Positions 16,849 to 25,464 of a stretch of DNA of 64,000 nucleotides are shown here, piece by piece (within the stretch, counting starts at the first letter, position 1; every line of letters begins with the position of its first letter). The position numbers and the translations under genes were made by a program. The stretch comes from Arthrobacter sp. QXT-31 (GTDB taxonomy: Bacteria > Actinomycetota > Actinomycetes > Actinomycetales > Micrococcaceae), in NCBI RefSeq assembly GCF_001969265.1, contig NZ_CP019304.1, positions 2,728,001-2,792,000 of the forward strand. The letters run 5' to 3'. The notes beneath the pieces were generated by a model. It was not told the DNA's origin. It saw only the letters and a program-made list of their open reading frames with translations, and did not search any database.

Positions 16849-18669
16849 GTGTACCTGACCGCCAGACCGTTTAAGTTACGCCCCGCCCGGCCTTTGGCCA
16901 TGACCGCCAGCACCCTGGCCGTCATTGCCGCCGGGTCCCTGCTGAACCCCGCCGCCGGCAACGCCGCCGAGGCAACTGACTGGACGGCCACGGCCTACCG
17001 CGGAAGCGTCAACGTCGTCGAAGGACCTGACGAAGACCAGCAGGTTGTGGACGGCGTCGCCTTTGTCGACTCGGACCAGGACTCCGTGCAGGACGAAAAA
17101 GAGCGCGGTCTTGCCGGGGTGACCGTGTCCAACGGGCGTGACGTCACCAAGACGGACAGCCAGGGCCGTTACCAGCTGCCGGCGTTCGACAACATGACGG
17201 TGTTCGTGACCCAGCCGCGCGGCTACCAGGTCCCGGTGGACTCGGACAACGTGGCGCAGTTCTTCTACCACCACCTGCCCGAGGGCTCCCCGGATCTGAA
17301 GTTCGGCGGCATCGACCCCACCGGCCCGCTGCCGGACCAGGTGAACTTCCCGCTGGCCAAGAGCAGCCTGACGCAGTCGCCTGAACAGCACTGTGTAATC
17401 GGCGGAGATGTCCAGACTTACGACCAGGACGAAGTGGAGTACGCCCGCACGGGCGCCTTCGCCGACCTGGCGGCCCGCAACGACTACGCAGGCTGCGGCG
17501 CCCTGTTCATCGGCGATGTCGTGGGCGACGACCTCTCGCTGTACCCGCAGACCCGGGAACTGGCCGGCATGCTGAACGGCCCCGCCCGCTTCCTGCCCGG
17601 CAACCATGACCTGGACTTCGATGCCGTCAGCAGCGAGCACACGTTCGACACCTTCAAGGCCAACCTTGGCCCGGAGTACTACTCGTACGACGCCGGCAAG
17701 GCCCACGTCGTCGCGCTGAACACCGTGGAGTTCCCCACCAAGCTTCCGGCCGCCAAGGGCGACTACACCGGCTCGCTGGATGAGCAGCAGCTCGAGTGGC
17801 TGCGCAGGGACATCGCCCAGGTGCCGCGGAACCAGCTGATCGTGCTGGGAGCACACATTCCGCTGCTCGACTATGCCGACCAGGGCAGCAGCAAGCACCA
17901 GGTGGAGCAGGTCAAGGAGATCTACAAGATCCTCGAAGGCCGCAAGGTCGTCGCCCTGGGCGGACACACCCACAGCATCGAGAACCTCCGGGAAGGCGAC
18001 TCCCTGGCAGGCTGGTCCGAGGTCTTCGGGGTGGAAAAGCTGCCGTTCACGCACATCACCGCCGGCGCCATCTCCGGCGACTGGTACTCCGGGCGCCAGA
18101 CCTCCGAAGGGTACCCGCTCGCTTTCCAGCGCGACGGCGGCCTGCCGGGCGTGCTGACACTGGACATCAAGAACACAGAGTTCCGGGAGCGCTTCACGGT
18201 CCGCGGTGAGGATGAATCCCTGCAGATGTCCCTCGGCCTGAACACCCCACGCTACCGCGAGTGGTATGCGGAGAACGTGGACAACAAGGGCGAGGCCCCC
18301 GAGTTCACGGACCCGCTGACCGTTTCCCGCGAGGACCTGGCCAACACCACCTGGCTGACCACAAACTTTTGGATGGGCAGCACCGGAGCCACCGTCAAGG
18401 TACAGATCGACGGCGGCCAGGCCGTCGAGGCGGTCCGCACCCAGCAGATGCAGGGCGAAGGCCAGCTGGCCGGCGCTGAATACTCCGATCCGGTGGCCGT
18501 GCAGGAACAGCTGGTCAACGGCGGCAGCCTGGCCGACCGCATGATGCACCTGTGGCGGCTGCAGCTGCCCGCCGACCTGGCGGCCGGCCAGCACACCGCC
18601 ACCGTCACCTCCACCGACGTGTACGGCCGAACGTTCACGGAGACCCTGACCTTCGAGGTTGCCGGATAA
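16849..18669 (+). CDS. Secreted calcineurin-like metallophosphoesterase
   Basis: A 606-residue exported protein. The basic head and hydrophobic core of a signal peptide occupy residues 1-42, with probable cleavage after AGNAA. A Calcineurin-like N-terminal carboxypeptidase-like domain (VDGVAFVDSDQDSVQD, GRYQLPAF) precedes the metallophosphatase core with GGDVQTYDQD, FIGDVVGDD, GNHD and GGHTH. A beta-sandwich C-terminal domain follows. Family members cleave phosphomonoesters or diesters in envelope or nutrient phosphate turnover. The GTG at 16849 has GGAGGA 5 nt upstream. No operon partner; flanked by terminators on both sides. Confidence 0.88.
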   Translation: MYLTARPFKLRPARPLAMTASTLAVIAAGSLLNPAAGNAAEATDWTATAYRGSVNVVEGPDEDQQVVDGVAFVDSDQDSVQDEKERGLAGVTVSNGRDVTKTDSQGRYQLPAFDNMTVFVTQPRGYQVPVDSDNVAQFFYHHLPEGSPDLKFGGIDPTGPLPDQVNFPLAKSSLTQSPEQHCVIGGDVQTYDQDEVEYARTGAFADLAARNDYAGCGALFIGDVVGDDLSLYPQTRELAGMLNGPARFLPGNHDLDFDAVSSEHTFDTFKANLGPEYYSYDAGKAHVVALNTVEFPTKLPAAKGDYTGSLDEQQLEWLRRDIAQVPRNQLIVLGAHIPLLDYADQGSSKHQVEQVKEIYKILEGRKVVALGGHTHSIENLREGDSLAGWSEVFGVEKLPFTHITAGAISGDWYSGRQTSEGYPLAFQRDGGLPGVLTLDIKNTEFRERFTVRGEDESLQMSLGLNTPRYREWYAENVDNKGEAPEFTDPLTVSREDLANTTWLTTNFWMGSTGATVKVQIDGGQAVEAVRTQQMQGEGQLAGAEYSDPVAVQEQLVNGGSLADRMMHLWRLQLPADLAAGQHTATVTSTDVYGRTFTETLTFEVAG

Positions 18670-18695
18670 CAACAGGCGCACTGCCCGCATCCGGC

Positions 18696-18727
18696 AAGCC
18701 CCGGCACGACTCATCGTGCCGGGGCTT
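18696..18727 (+). terminator. Terminator after the metallophosphoesterase gene
   Basis: A perfect 14-bp stem (AAGCCCCGGCACGA and complement) with a CTCA loop, beginning 27 nt after the stop codon and followed by TTTA-like sequence. Confidence 0.88.
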
Positions 18728-18762
18728 TACCGTTGCGGAAGAGCGCATAAGCGTTCGACAAA

Positions 18763-18777
18763 TGAACGTCATGTTTA
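18763..18777. promoter_or_regulatory. Operator-like palindrome upstream of the BCCT gene (site 1)
   Basis: TGAACGTCATGTTTA, a near-palindrome of form TGAAC-N5-GTTYA. Closely related copies lie at 18826, 23506 and 23593 in front of the other genes of this block. It is 124 nt upstream of the transporter start, beside the possible promoter element TTCGAC. The binding regulator is not known. Confidence 0.6.
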
Positions 18778-18825
18778 AAAAATAAGCGCGGAAGTCTTGT
18801 CGGCTGTATGTGATCCACGGCACAA

Positions 18826-18840
18826 TGAACATCGCGTTCA
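18826..18840. promoter_or_regulatory. Operator-like palindrome upstream of the BCCT gene (site 2)
   Basis: TGAACATCGCGTTCA, a perfect match to TGAAC-N5-GTTCA, 60 nt before the transporter start and 63 nt (six helical turns) from site 1. That spacing is typical for cooperative binding by a dimeric regulator. Confidence 0.6.
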
Positions 18841-18900
18841 ATTCGTTTGGGAGGGACGACGTCGTCCTTGCCCCTAGTGAAGACAGTCGAAAGAGGTTTC

Positions 18901-20850
18901 ATGAGTACGGGAAGTTCCACATCAGAACCGCCGGTTATCGAGGTGGCAGACGAGTCTCCGGTAGATGACACTGCCCACCTGCACCATGCCGAGGCGGAGG
19001 AGGTAAAAATCCTCGAAGAGCTCAGGGACGGGGCGGAAAAGCGCCGCAGCTTCCTCAAGCGGGGCTTTGAAGGCCTGGACAAGACGATCTTCGCCGTCAC
19101 GGGGGCACTCGTCATCGCCTTCGTCATCTGGGGCTTTGCCGACACGGCCAGCTTGTCCACCGTGTCCCAGGCCGCGCTCGACTGGGTCCTGGCAAGCACC
19201 GGTTGGGTCTTCGTGCTCCTCAGCCTCCTGTTCCTCGTCTATGTGCTGTGGGTGGCCGCCGGACGCTTCGGCCACATCTCCCTCGGCAGGGACGGGGAAC
19301 GCCCGGAATTCCGCACCTCCTCCTGGATCGCGATGATGTTCGCCTGCGGCATGGGAATCGGGCTGATGTTCTACGGCGTCGCCGAACCCCTTTACCACTA
19401 CATCTCCCCGCCCCCTGCCACCGTGGATGGCCAGACGGCCGAAGCGGTCGAGACCGCCATGGCCACCACGCTGTTCCACTGGACGCTGCACCCATGGGCC
19501 ATTTATGCCGTCGTCGGTCTCGCCATGGCCTACAGCACGTTCCGCATGGGGCGCAAGAACCTGGTCTCTGAGGCCTTCGTGTCCCTCTTCGGGCGCCGCG
19601 CCATGAATGGCGCCGGCGGCAAATTCATCAACATCCTGGCCATCTTCTCCACCCTCTTTGGCTCCGCGACGTCACTGGGGCTTGGCGCCCTGCAGATCGG
19701 CAGCGGCCTGCAGTTCAACGGCGTGGTGGGGGAAGTCGGCACGCCACTGCTCGTCGTCATTATCGCGGTGCTCACCATCTGCTTCGTGGTCTCGGCCGTC
19801 TCCGGGATCGAGCGCGGCATCCAGTACCTGGCCAACACCAACATGGTCCTCGCGGTCCTGATGGCTGTCGTCATTTTTGTCATCGGCCCCACCCTCTTCA
19901 TCCTCAATCTCCTGCCCTCGGCGCTCGGCTCCTTCGCCGAGCAGTTCCCGTCCATGGCTGCCCGCACCGAGGCTTCCGGGGACGAGGCAATGCGCCAGTG
20001 GCTGTCCGGATGGACCGTCTTCTACTGGGCCTGGTGGATCTCCTGGACGCCCTTCGTCGGCATGTTTGTGGCGCGCATTTCCCGCGGCCGCACCATCCGC
20101 CAGTTCGTCACCGGCGTCCTGGCCGTCCCCTCCCTGGTTTCACTCCTCTGGTTCGCCATCTTCGGCGGCACCGCCATCGACATCCAGCGCCAGGCGGACG
20201 CCTCAGCAGATCCCAATGACGGAATAGCAAAAGTGGTGGACGGCGCGCCCACCATCTCCTTCGACGGGGCCCTGTTCGCAATGTTCAACAACCTCAACGT
20301 GCCCCAGATTGTGACCATCGCTCTGGCCGTGCTGGCCATGGTCCTCACGTCCATCTTCTTCATCACCGGAGCTGATTCCGCGTCCATCATCATGGGCTCC
20401 ATGAGCTCGCGCGGCACACTCGAACCCTCAAAGCCCGTCGTGGTGTTCTGGGGAACCCTGATGGGGGCGGTCGCAGCCGTGATGCTGCTGGCCGGCGGAG
20501 ACACTCCGGCAGAAGCCCTGGCAGGTGTCCAGCGCATCACCATCGTGGCCGCCTTGCCGATTGTCCTGATGATGCTGGGCATGTGCATCGCCCTGACCCG
20601 CGACCTGCACAAAGACCCCACATATCTGCGGGAGCGCCTGTCGGAGTCCGTGATCCGGCGCTCTATCCGCAAGGCCGTGGACGAACACGGCCACAAGAAG
20701 TTCACTCTCACCACCGAGGAGAGCTCAGAACCGCTCACCGGGCAGATGCAGGCCATCGATGCCACCGCCGCCGGCCAGCCCATCTACCCCTCGGGGAAGG
20801 GCAAGAAGGACGGGGCAGAGAGGCGTCAGGCGACCGAGGTGCGTAGCTAA
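18901..20850 (+). CDS. BCCT-family betaine/choline/carnitine-type transporter
   Basis: A 649-residue inner-membrane carrier with twelve predicted helices between about residues 60 and 575 and long charged cytoplasmic tails. The BCCT signatures are GMGIGLMFYGVAEPLYHY (TM3 region) and the tryptophan-rich TM8 segment WAWWISWTPFVGMF. It imports quaternary amines or related zwitterions by Na+ or H+ coupling; the substrate is uncertain. The ATG at 18901 has AGAGG 5-6 nt upstream. Two TGAAC-N5-GTTYA sites lie upstream. Its neighbours are an enolase-superfamily enzyme and dehydratases, so it may feed their substrate. Confidence 0.92.
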   Translation: MSTGSSTSEPPVIEVADESPVDDTAHLHHAEAEEVKILEELRDGAEKRRSFLKRGFEGLDKTIFAVTGALVIAFVIWGFADTASLSTVSQAALDWVLASTGWVFVLLSLLFLVYVLWVAAGRFGHISLGRDGERPEFRTSSWIAMMFACGMGIGLMFYGVAEPLYHYISPPPATVDGQTAEAVETAMATTLFHWTLHPWAIYAVVGLAMAYSTFRMGRKNLVSEAFVSLFGRRAMNGAGGKFINILAIFSTLFGSATSLGLGALQIGSGLQFNGVVGEVGTPLLVVIIAVLTICFVVSAVSGIERGIQYLANTNMVLAVLMAVVIFVIGPTLFILNLLPSALGSFAEQFPSMAARTEASGDEAMRQWLSGWTVFYWAWWISWTPFVGMFVARISRGRTIRQFVTGVLAVPSLVSLLWFAIFGGTAIDIQRQADASADPNDGIAKVVDGAPTISFDGALFAMFNNLNVPQIVTIALAVLAMVLTSIFFITGADSASIIMGSMSSRGTLEPSKPVVVFWGTLMGAVAAVMLLAGGDTPAEALAGVQRITIVAALPIVLMMLGMCIALTRDLHKDPTYLRERLSESVIRRSIRKAVDEHGHKKFTLTTEESSEPLTGQMQAIDATAAGQPIYPSGKGKKDGAERRQATEVRS

Positions 20851-20884
20851 GCACCCCGCCCTACCCCGACCGTTCTCCAACCGG

Positions 20885-20925
20885 ACAACAAAATGGCCTC
20901 CCCTGAGGGGAGGCCATTTTGTTGT
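20885..20925. terminator. Bidirectional terminator after the BCCT gene
   Basis: A perfect 20-bp inverted repeat (ACAACAAAATGGCCTCCCCT at 20885-20904; complement at 20906-20925). Both strands end in T-rich arms (TTTTGTTGT). It lies between the convergent transporter and enolase-superfamily genes. Confidence 0.9.
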
Positions 20926-21060
20926 GGGGAAATCAGTGCGGGCGTCCCTGAGATTCCGGAGCGGACAGAGCTGTGTGGGTGAACCGCCGCCGTCGGGCTT
21001 CCGCACCCCGACGGCGGATGGCCTCCGGGTCTCTTCCGGGGAAGCTGGCAGATCACGAAA

Positions 21061-21105
21061 AAACGCTTGGTTCCCCTGGCCCGGGGCCAGGGGAACCAAG
21101 CGTTT
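21061..21105 (-). terminator. Terminator of the MDR/enolase-superfamily operon
   Basis: A perfect 22-bp stem with a one-base centre (arms 21061-21082 and 21084-21105). On the minus strand it is followed by GCGTTTTTTCG, a six-T tail. It begins 12 nt beyond the stop codon of the enolase-superfamily gene. Confidence 0.92.
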
Positions 21106-21116
21106 AGCAGGTGACT

Positions 21117-22241
21117 TTAGTTGGACCAGACGGCGACGGGCTCGCCGAGGACGTCTTCGTTCACTTCGATGCCGAGTCCGGGTGCTTCCGGGGGCAGGAT
21201 GCCGCCGTCGCGGTGGATGACGTCGAACTTCGCGGTCTCGAGGGTGACCATGTCGGCGGTGTTCAGGACGCAGCGGAGCAGCTTTTCGGGGATGGTGGCA
21301 CCGAGGTGGGCGACTCCGGCGAACGCGATGGCCGAGCCGACGGTGTCCTGGACGCTGACGGTAAGTCCGCCGCCGCGGGCGATGTCGCGCTGGCGCCGTC
21401 CGGGGGTGAGCCCGCCGGACTTGGAGACCTTGAGGTTGATTCCGTCGGCGGCGTCCTGGGCTATGGTCCAGATGACGTCCTCGTCCTGCTGGATGAGCTC
21501 ATCCAGGATGATGGGGTACTGGAACCGCTGGCGAAGCGACATGGTCTCACGGCGGGTGGACACTGGCGCCTCGAACACGAAGTCCAGGCCGGGCTTGAGC
21601 AGCGCCTGCATGCGCAGGACGGTTTCGGGCGTCATGCCGCCGTTGGCATCGACAAAGTAGAACTCTCCCGGCTCCCGGTCCGCGAGGCAGGCGGTGATGC
21701 GCTCGGCGTCGAGGGCGGGGCCGCCCTCGCTGTCGGCCGTCCCGACCTTAATGGAGTGGCCCCGGTAACCGCGGGCCCGGTGGTCGGCGACCCGTGCGCG
21801 CATTTCCTCGGGGTCCCCTGCGTGGATCGAGGACATCATGCTCATCGGGACGCCGGTGGAGCCGCCGAGCAGTTCGTAAACCGGCAGCCCCACGGACTTG
21901 CCAAAGATGTCCCAGCAGGCGATATCCAGCGGCGCCTTTGCGTGGTTGTGGCCCACGAGCGTGGCGTCCATCAGATCGTAGTTCCGGTCCACCTGGCGGG
22001 GGTCGCGGCCCAGGAGTGCCGGTGCGAGCTCGGCAATGCCGGCCCGGGCGCCCAGGGCGTGGGCGGCGACGTACGTGGCGCCGAAGGGCGTGCTTTCGCC
22101 CCAGCCTGTTGTTCCGTCGTCCGTGGTGATCTTGACGATGGAGGCGTCGAAGGACTCGTAGGTGCGTCCGCCGGACAGGTGGTAGATCCCGCCGGAGTAG
22201 GGCAGGTCCACCTGGAACAGTTCAATGCGTTCGATTTTCAT
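21117..22241 (-). CDS. Enolase-superfamily (mandelate racemase/muconate lactonizing) enzyme, possibly a cis-3-hydroxy-L-proline dehydratase
   Basis: A 374-residue TIM-barrel enzyme that abstracts a proton alpha to a carboxylate. The N-terminal capping domain carries the HLSGGRTYESFD and WGESTPFG loops. Barrel residues visible are K165 (HSIKVG), metal ligands D198, E224 and D247, and K271/K274 (LKVSKSGG). The two-lysine pattern and the FQVDLPYSGGIYHLSGG head resemble the cis-3-hydroxy-L-proline dehydratase group as I recall it; the assignment is tentative. The ATG at 22241 fits the family start MKIERIELF. It lies 34 nt after the MDR gene, in the same operon. Confidence 0.8.
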   Translation of the reverse strand: MKIERIELFQVDLPYSGGIYHLSGGRTYESFDASIVKITTDDGTTGWGESTPFGATYVAAHALGARAGIAELAPALLGRDPRQVDRNYDLMDATLVGHNHAKAPLDIACWDIFGKSVGLPVYELLGGSTGVPMSMMSSIHAGDPEEMRARVADHRARGYRGHSIKVGTADSEGGPALDAERITACLADREPGEFYFVDANGGMTPETVLRMQALLKPGLDFVFEAPVSTRRETMSLRQRFQYPIILDELIQQDEDVIWTIAQDAADGINLKVSKSGGLTPGRRQRDIARGGGLTVSVQDTVGSAIAFAGVAHLGATIPEKLLRCVLNTADMVTLETAKFDVIHRDGGILPPEAPGLGIEVNEDVLGEPVAVWSN

Positions 22242-22275
22242 GGTCAGATTTCCGTCTTGTTGGGGTTTGCGGGGT

Positions 22276-23427
22276 TCACGCGTGGGCAGCAGGCGGGAGG
22301 AGGACGAGCTTTCCGGTGTGCTTCTTGGACAGGAAGTCCTCCTGGGCCTGGGCAATGTTGGACAGCGGGTAGGTTTTGGAGACGACCGGGTGGATCTCAT
22401 TGGCCTCGATGTAGGTGATGAGGTTTTCGAAGACCTCGTCCTCCTGGAAGGTGCAGCCGAGCAGGCTCAGGTCCTTGAGGTAGATGGTGCGCAGGTCGAT
22501 CTCGGCCACGGGGCCGGAAATGGCGCCGGCGATGGCGTAGCGGCCGCCGGAGCGCAGGAGCTCGAGCAGTTGCCCGGCTTCCGGTCCGCCCACAATGTCA
22601 ATAACGACGTCGAACGAGTTGCGTCCCAGCTCGGCCACCAGGTCCGTTCCGCGGTCGACGGTACGGTCGGCGCCTTCAGCCCTGACCTGGGCGGCCTTGG
22701 CGGCAGAGCAGACGGCCGTGACGGTGGCGCCGCGGCGCTTGGCCAGCTGGACGGCGGCGAGGCCGACGCCGCCGGACGCTCCGGTGATGAGGACGCGTTC
22801 GGCGCCCGCTTGGGCGCGGTGCAGCATGTTCTCCGCCGTGGAGTAGGCGCAGGGAATGGCGGCCAGATCGGCGTCGGACCAGTCTGAGTTAACGGCGTAG
22901 GTCTCCCGTGAGGGGGCGACGGCGAACTGGGCGAAACCGCCGTCGCATTCGCTGCCAAAGGTCCAGCACTCATAGGGGCGGTACCCGACGTAGGTGCGCA
23001 GCATGTTCCGTACGAGCACCCGCTCGCCGATCCGGTCAGGGGAAACACGCTCACCGACGGCCACGATGCGTCCGGCCGCGTCGGCGCCCTGGATCCGGGG
23101 GAAGGTCAGCGCCTCGCCTGACCAGGTGGCGTCCGAATCGGAGATTTCAGCAAAACCTTCGGCGCCGCCGGCATTGGTTCCGGAATCGACGGCTTTGGAG
23201 TACCAGCCGATCCGTGTGTTGATGTCGGTGTTGTTGATCCCGGCTGCTCCGACTTCGATGAGAACCTCGCCCTCACCGGGGGTGGGAACAGGAACATTAG
23301 TGCGGTACTCCAGCTTCTCCAGCCCGCCATGCCCGGTCAGCAGCACCGCCGCCATGACCTCGGGGAGCGTACCTTGGGAAGTTGCTTCCAGACCGGAAAC
23401 GGTCCCTTTTTCAGTGCCAGTGCTCAC
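22276..23427 (-). CDS. MDR-family (zinc-independent alcohol dehydrogenase/quinone oxidoreductase-like) protein
   Basis: A 383-residue NAD(P)-dependent medium-chain dehydrogenase. The GroES-like domain (about 25-160) has GAAGINNTDINTR and GADAAGRIVAVG and lacks the usual Cys/His zinc pair. The Rossmann domain has ITGASGGVGLAAVQLAKRRG. It belongs to the quinone oxidoreductase-like branch, so it may act on an enone or 2-oxo intermediate. About 24 extra N-terminal residues precede the typical MAAVLLTGHGG start. The GTG at 23427 has AGGAG 4 nt upstream. First gene of the two-gene operon, with an operator-like palindrome 79 nt upstream. Confidence 0.85.
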   Translation of the reverse strand: MSTGTEKGTVSGLEATSQGTLPEVMAAVLLTGHGGLEKLEYRTNVPVPTPGEGEVLIEVGAAGINNTDINTRIGWYSKAVDSGTNAGGAEGFAEISDSDATWSGEALTFPRIQGADAAGRIVAVGERVSPDRIGERVLVRNMLRTYVGYRPYECWTFGSECDGGFAQFAVAPSRETYAVNSDWSDADLAAIPCAYSTAENMLHRAQAGAERVLITGASGGVGLAAVQLAKRRGATVTAVCSAAKAAQVRAEGADRTVDRGTDLVAELGRNSFDVVIDIVGGPEAGQLLELLRSGGRYAIAGAISGPVAEIDLRTIYLKDLSLLGCTFQEDEVFENLITYIEANEIHPVVSKTYPLSNIAQAQEDFLSKKHTGKLVLLPPAAHA

Positions 23428-23505
23428 AGAACTCCTATGTTCGTCTCTGCTGTTGATCGAAGGACATCCCTGACGAGGGCTCTCCAGCGGATCACCTCAC
23501 ATACT

Positions 23506-23520
23506 TGAACGTCACGTTCA
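23506..23520. promoter_or_regulatory. Operator-like palindrome in the MDR/IlvD divergent promoter region
   Basis: TGAACGTCACGTTCA, a perfect palindrome around its central base and the best copy of the TGAAC-N5-GTTYA motif. It lies 79 nt upstream of the leftward MDR gene, where it could overlap that promoter. Confidence 0.65.
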
Positions 23521-23547
23521 TTTTCAGGCCCATAACCTTATCGTGTC

Positions 23548-23561
23548 AACGGTAAACCGTT
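23548..23561. promoter_or_regulatory. Second palindrome type in the divergent region
   Basis: AACGGT-AA-ACCGTT, a perfect 6-2-6 palindrome just upstream of the -35 element of the rightward promoter. It is unrelated to the TGAAC motif, so a second regulator may act here. No cognate protein is identified. Confidence 0.45.
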
Positions 23562-23564
23562 TGC

Positions 23565-23593
23565 TTGACTAGCTGTGAGCTGTGCCATAAATT
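23565..23593 (+). promoter_or_regulatory. Sigma70-type promoter of the IlvD/Edd gene
   Basis: TTGACT (23565-23570), a 17-nt spacer, and TAAATT (23588-23593): a near-consensus housekeeping promoter, notable in this GC-rich background. Transcription would start near 23600, inside the adjoining TGAAC-N5-GTTTA site, which fits repression. Confidence 0.7.
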
Positions 23594-23607
23594 GAACAAG
23601 GCGTTTA
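23593..23607. promoter_or_regulatory. Operator-like site overlapping the IlvD/Edd transcription start
   Basis: TGAACAAGGCGTTTA matches TGAAC-N5-GTTYA and abuts the -10 element. A further half-site TGAACGCA follows at 23613. This is the fourth copy of the motif in the block. Confidence 0.5.
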
Positions 23608-23693
23608 CTAAATGAACGCACTGGTTTGGATCTCCAGGCTTTCCTTGCCAAGGATCCGGGCTGGTGTCGACACAAAATTTGAGAGGTGGCCTG

Positions 23694-25415
23694 ATGCGTA
23701 GCGCACAGTGGTTCGGACGGGATGATCTCGCAGGGTTCCTGCACCGCTCGTCGCTGGCGGGCACCGGGCTCGGCCGGCACGCTCTTGATGGGCGGCCGGT
23801 CATCGGCATCTGCAACTCGTGGTCGGACCTGGTCAGCTGCAACTTCCACCTGAAGGGCCTGGCTGATGCTGTCCGGCGCGGCGTCGCGCAGGCCGGCGGC
23901 GTCGCGGTGGAGTTCACCACCATGAGTCTTGGCGAGGCCCTGATGAAGCCGACCGCAATGATGTACCGCAACCTCGTGGCGATGGAGGTCGAGGAATCCA
24001 TACGCGCGTATCCGCTCGACGCCGTGGTGCTGCTTGGCGGATGCGATAAAACGGTTCCGGCGCAGCTCATGGGAGCGGCCGGCGCAGATGTGCCGGCGAT
24101 CGCGCTCACCGGCGGCCCGGCCAATCCCGCTGTCTTCCGCGGCCGGGAACTCGGAGTCGGAACGGACCTGTGGGCCTACGTTGACGAGCTGCGTGCCGGA
24201 CGGATGAGCCAGTCCGACTTCGCTGAACTCGAGGCGGCATCCGGCCCCTCGGTCGGGCATTGCCCGGAGCTGGGCACTGCATCCACGATGGCAGCGCTCA
24301 CCGAAGCACTCGGGATGGCCCTTCCGGGCAGCGCCACCGTGCCGGCCACCCACTCACGCCGCTACGCCCTGGGCGAGGCCACCGGCGAACGGGCCGTGGA
24401 TCTCGCCCGCAGCGGTCTCCGGCCCTCCCGGATCCTCACCCCCGCGGCCTTCGACAACGCGATCACCGCCCTGATGGCCCTCGGGGGATCCACCAACGCT
24501 GTCATCCACCTGCTTGCGATCGCGCGGAAGGCCGGGGTGGAGCTTGCCCTGGACCGGTTCGACCAGATCTCCGCCCGGACCCCCCTGATTGCCAACCTGC
24601 GCCCCAGCGGGGAAGAGCTCTTCGCGCGGCTCAACACCGTCGGCGGCATCCCCGCAGTCCTGCACCGGCTGGAGCCCCTGCTGGACACGGACACGCTGAC
24701 CGTAACCGGAAAGCCCCTCCGCGAAAGCATCCGGCCGGCCGCCGTCGAGGACGTGGTGCTGTCCACGCTCGACAGCCCGTTCGCCCCCAGCGGGGGCATC
24801 GCCGTCGTCAAGGGCAACCTCGCACCCGACGGCGCGCTGATCAAGACCAGCGCCGCGACCCCGGCGCTGCTGCGCCACCGTGGCCCCGCGCTGGTCTTCG
24901 ATGACCATCACGAGCTCAGCCACCGCATCGACGACCCTGACCTGGACGTCACGGCCGATACCGTGCTCGTGCTCCGCAACATCGGCCCGGTCGGGGGACC
25001 GGGAATGCCGGAATGGGGAGCGCTGCCCCTGCCCGAGAAGCTGCTCCGGCAGGGAGTCACTGACATGGTCCGCATTTCCGATGCCCGCATGAGCGGAACG
25101 TGCTTCGGCACCATGGCCGTGCACGTCGCCCCGGAAGCCGCCGTCGGCGGACCGCTGGGCAAGCTGCGCACCGGGGATCCGGTGGTGCTCGACGTCAGGC
25201 AGCGGACTCTCGCCGTCGACCTCCCGGACAGTGAGTTCCTCAGCCGGCCATCCTTTACCCCTCCCCGTACCCCGCCCAAGGGATACCGGAAGCTGGTCAA
25301 CGACCACATCCTCCAGGCCGACAAGGGCTGCGACTTCGACTTCATGGCCGACGGCGGGCCCGCACCGGACCTGGCCCCGGGCTCCATCCCGGCGGGATGG
25401 CACGGAGGTTGGTAA
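23694..25415 (+). CDS. IlvD/Edd-family dehydratase (sugar-acid or hydroxy-acid type)
   Basis: A 573-residue Fe-S dehydratase. Cluster cysteines are likely those of ICNS, GGCDKTVPA and GHCPELGTAST. The C-terminal domain shows VKGNLAPDGALIK and the SDARMSGT motif carrying the base serine. The family converts 2,3-dihydroxy acids (sugar acids or branched-chain precursors) to 2-oxo acids. The sequence looks closer to sugar-acid dehydratases than to biosynthetic IlvD, but the substrate is not identifiable. The ATG at 23694 has GAGAGGTGG upstream. Divergent from the MDR/enolase-superfamily operon across four regulatory elements, so probably one pathway. Confidence 0.87.
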   Translation: MRSAQWFGRDDLAGFLHRSSLAGTGLGRHALDGRPVIGICNSWSDLVSCNFHLKGLADAVRRGVAQAGGVAVEFTTMSLGEALMKPTAMMYRNLVAMEVEESIRAYPLDAVVLLGGCDKTVPAQLMGAAGADVPAIALTGGPANPAVFRGRELGVGTDLWAYVDELRAGRMSQSDFAELEAASGPSVGHCPELGTASTMAALTEALGMALPGSATVPATHSRRYALGEATGERAVDLARSGLRPSRILTPAAFDNAITALMALGGSTNAVIHLLAIARKAGVELALDRFDQISARTPLIANLRPSGEELFARLNTVGGIPAVLHRLEPLLDTDTLTVTGKPLRESIRPAAVEDVVLSTLDSPFAPSGGIAVVKGNLAPDGALIKTSAATPALLRHRGPALVFDDHHELSHRIDDPDLDVTADTVLVLRNIGPVGGPGMPEWGALPLPEKLLRQGVTDMVRISDARMSGTCFGTMAVHVAPEAAVGGPLGKLRTGDPVVLDVRQRTLAVDLPDSEFLSRPSFTPPRTPPKGYRKLVNDHILQADKGCDFDFMADGGPAPDLAPGSIPAGWHGGW

Positions 25416-25464
25416 CGCCACGGGGTGCCGACATCCAGAAAATAACAGGGGAAGAGGGACGAAG

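Noticed and set aside
16876-18714. 612-codon minus-strand frame over the metallophosphoesterase
   Set aside because: Antisense shadow of a gene with signal peptide, domains and good start.
21117-22241. Calling the enolase-superfamily protein a hydroxyproline-betaine epimerase
   Set aside because: The overall sequence and the N-terminal capping loops differ from that group as I recall it; the cis-3-hydroxyproline dehydratase-like reading fits better, and even that is tentative.
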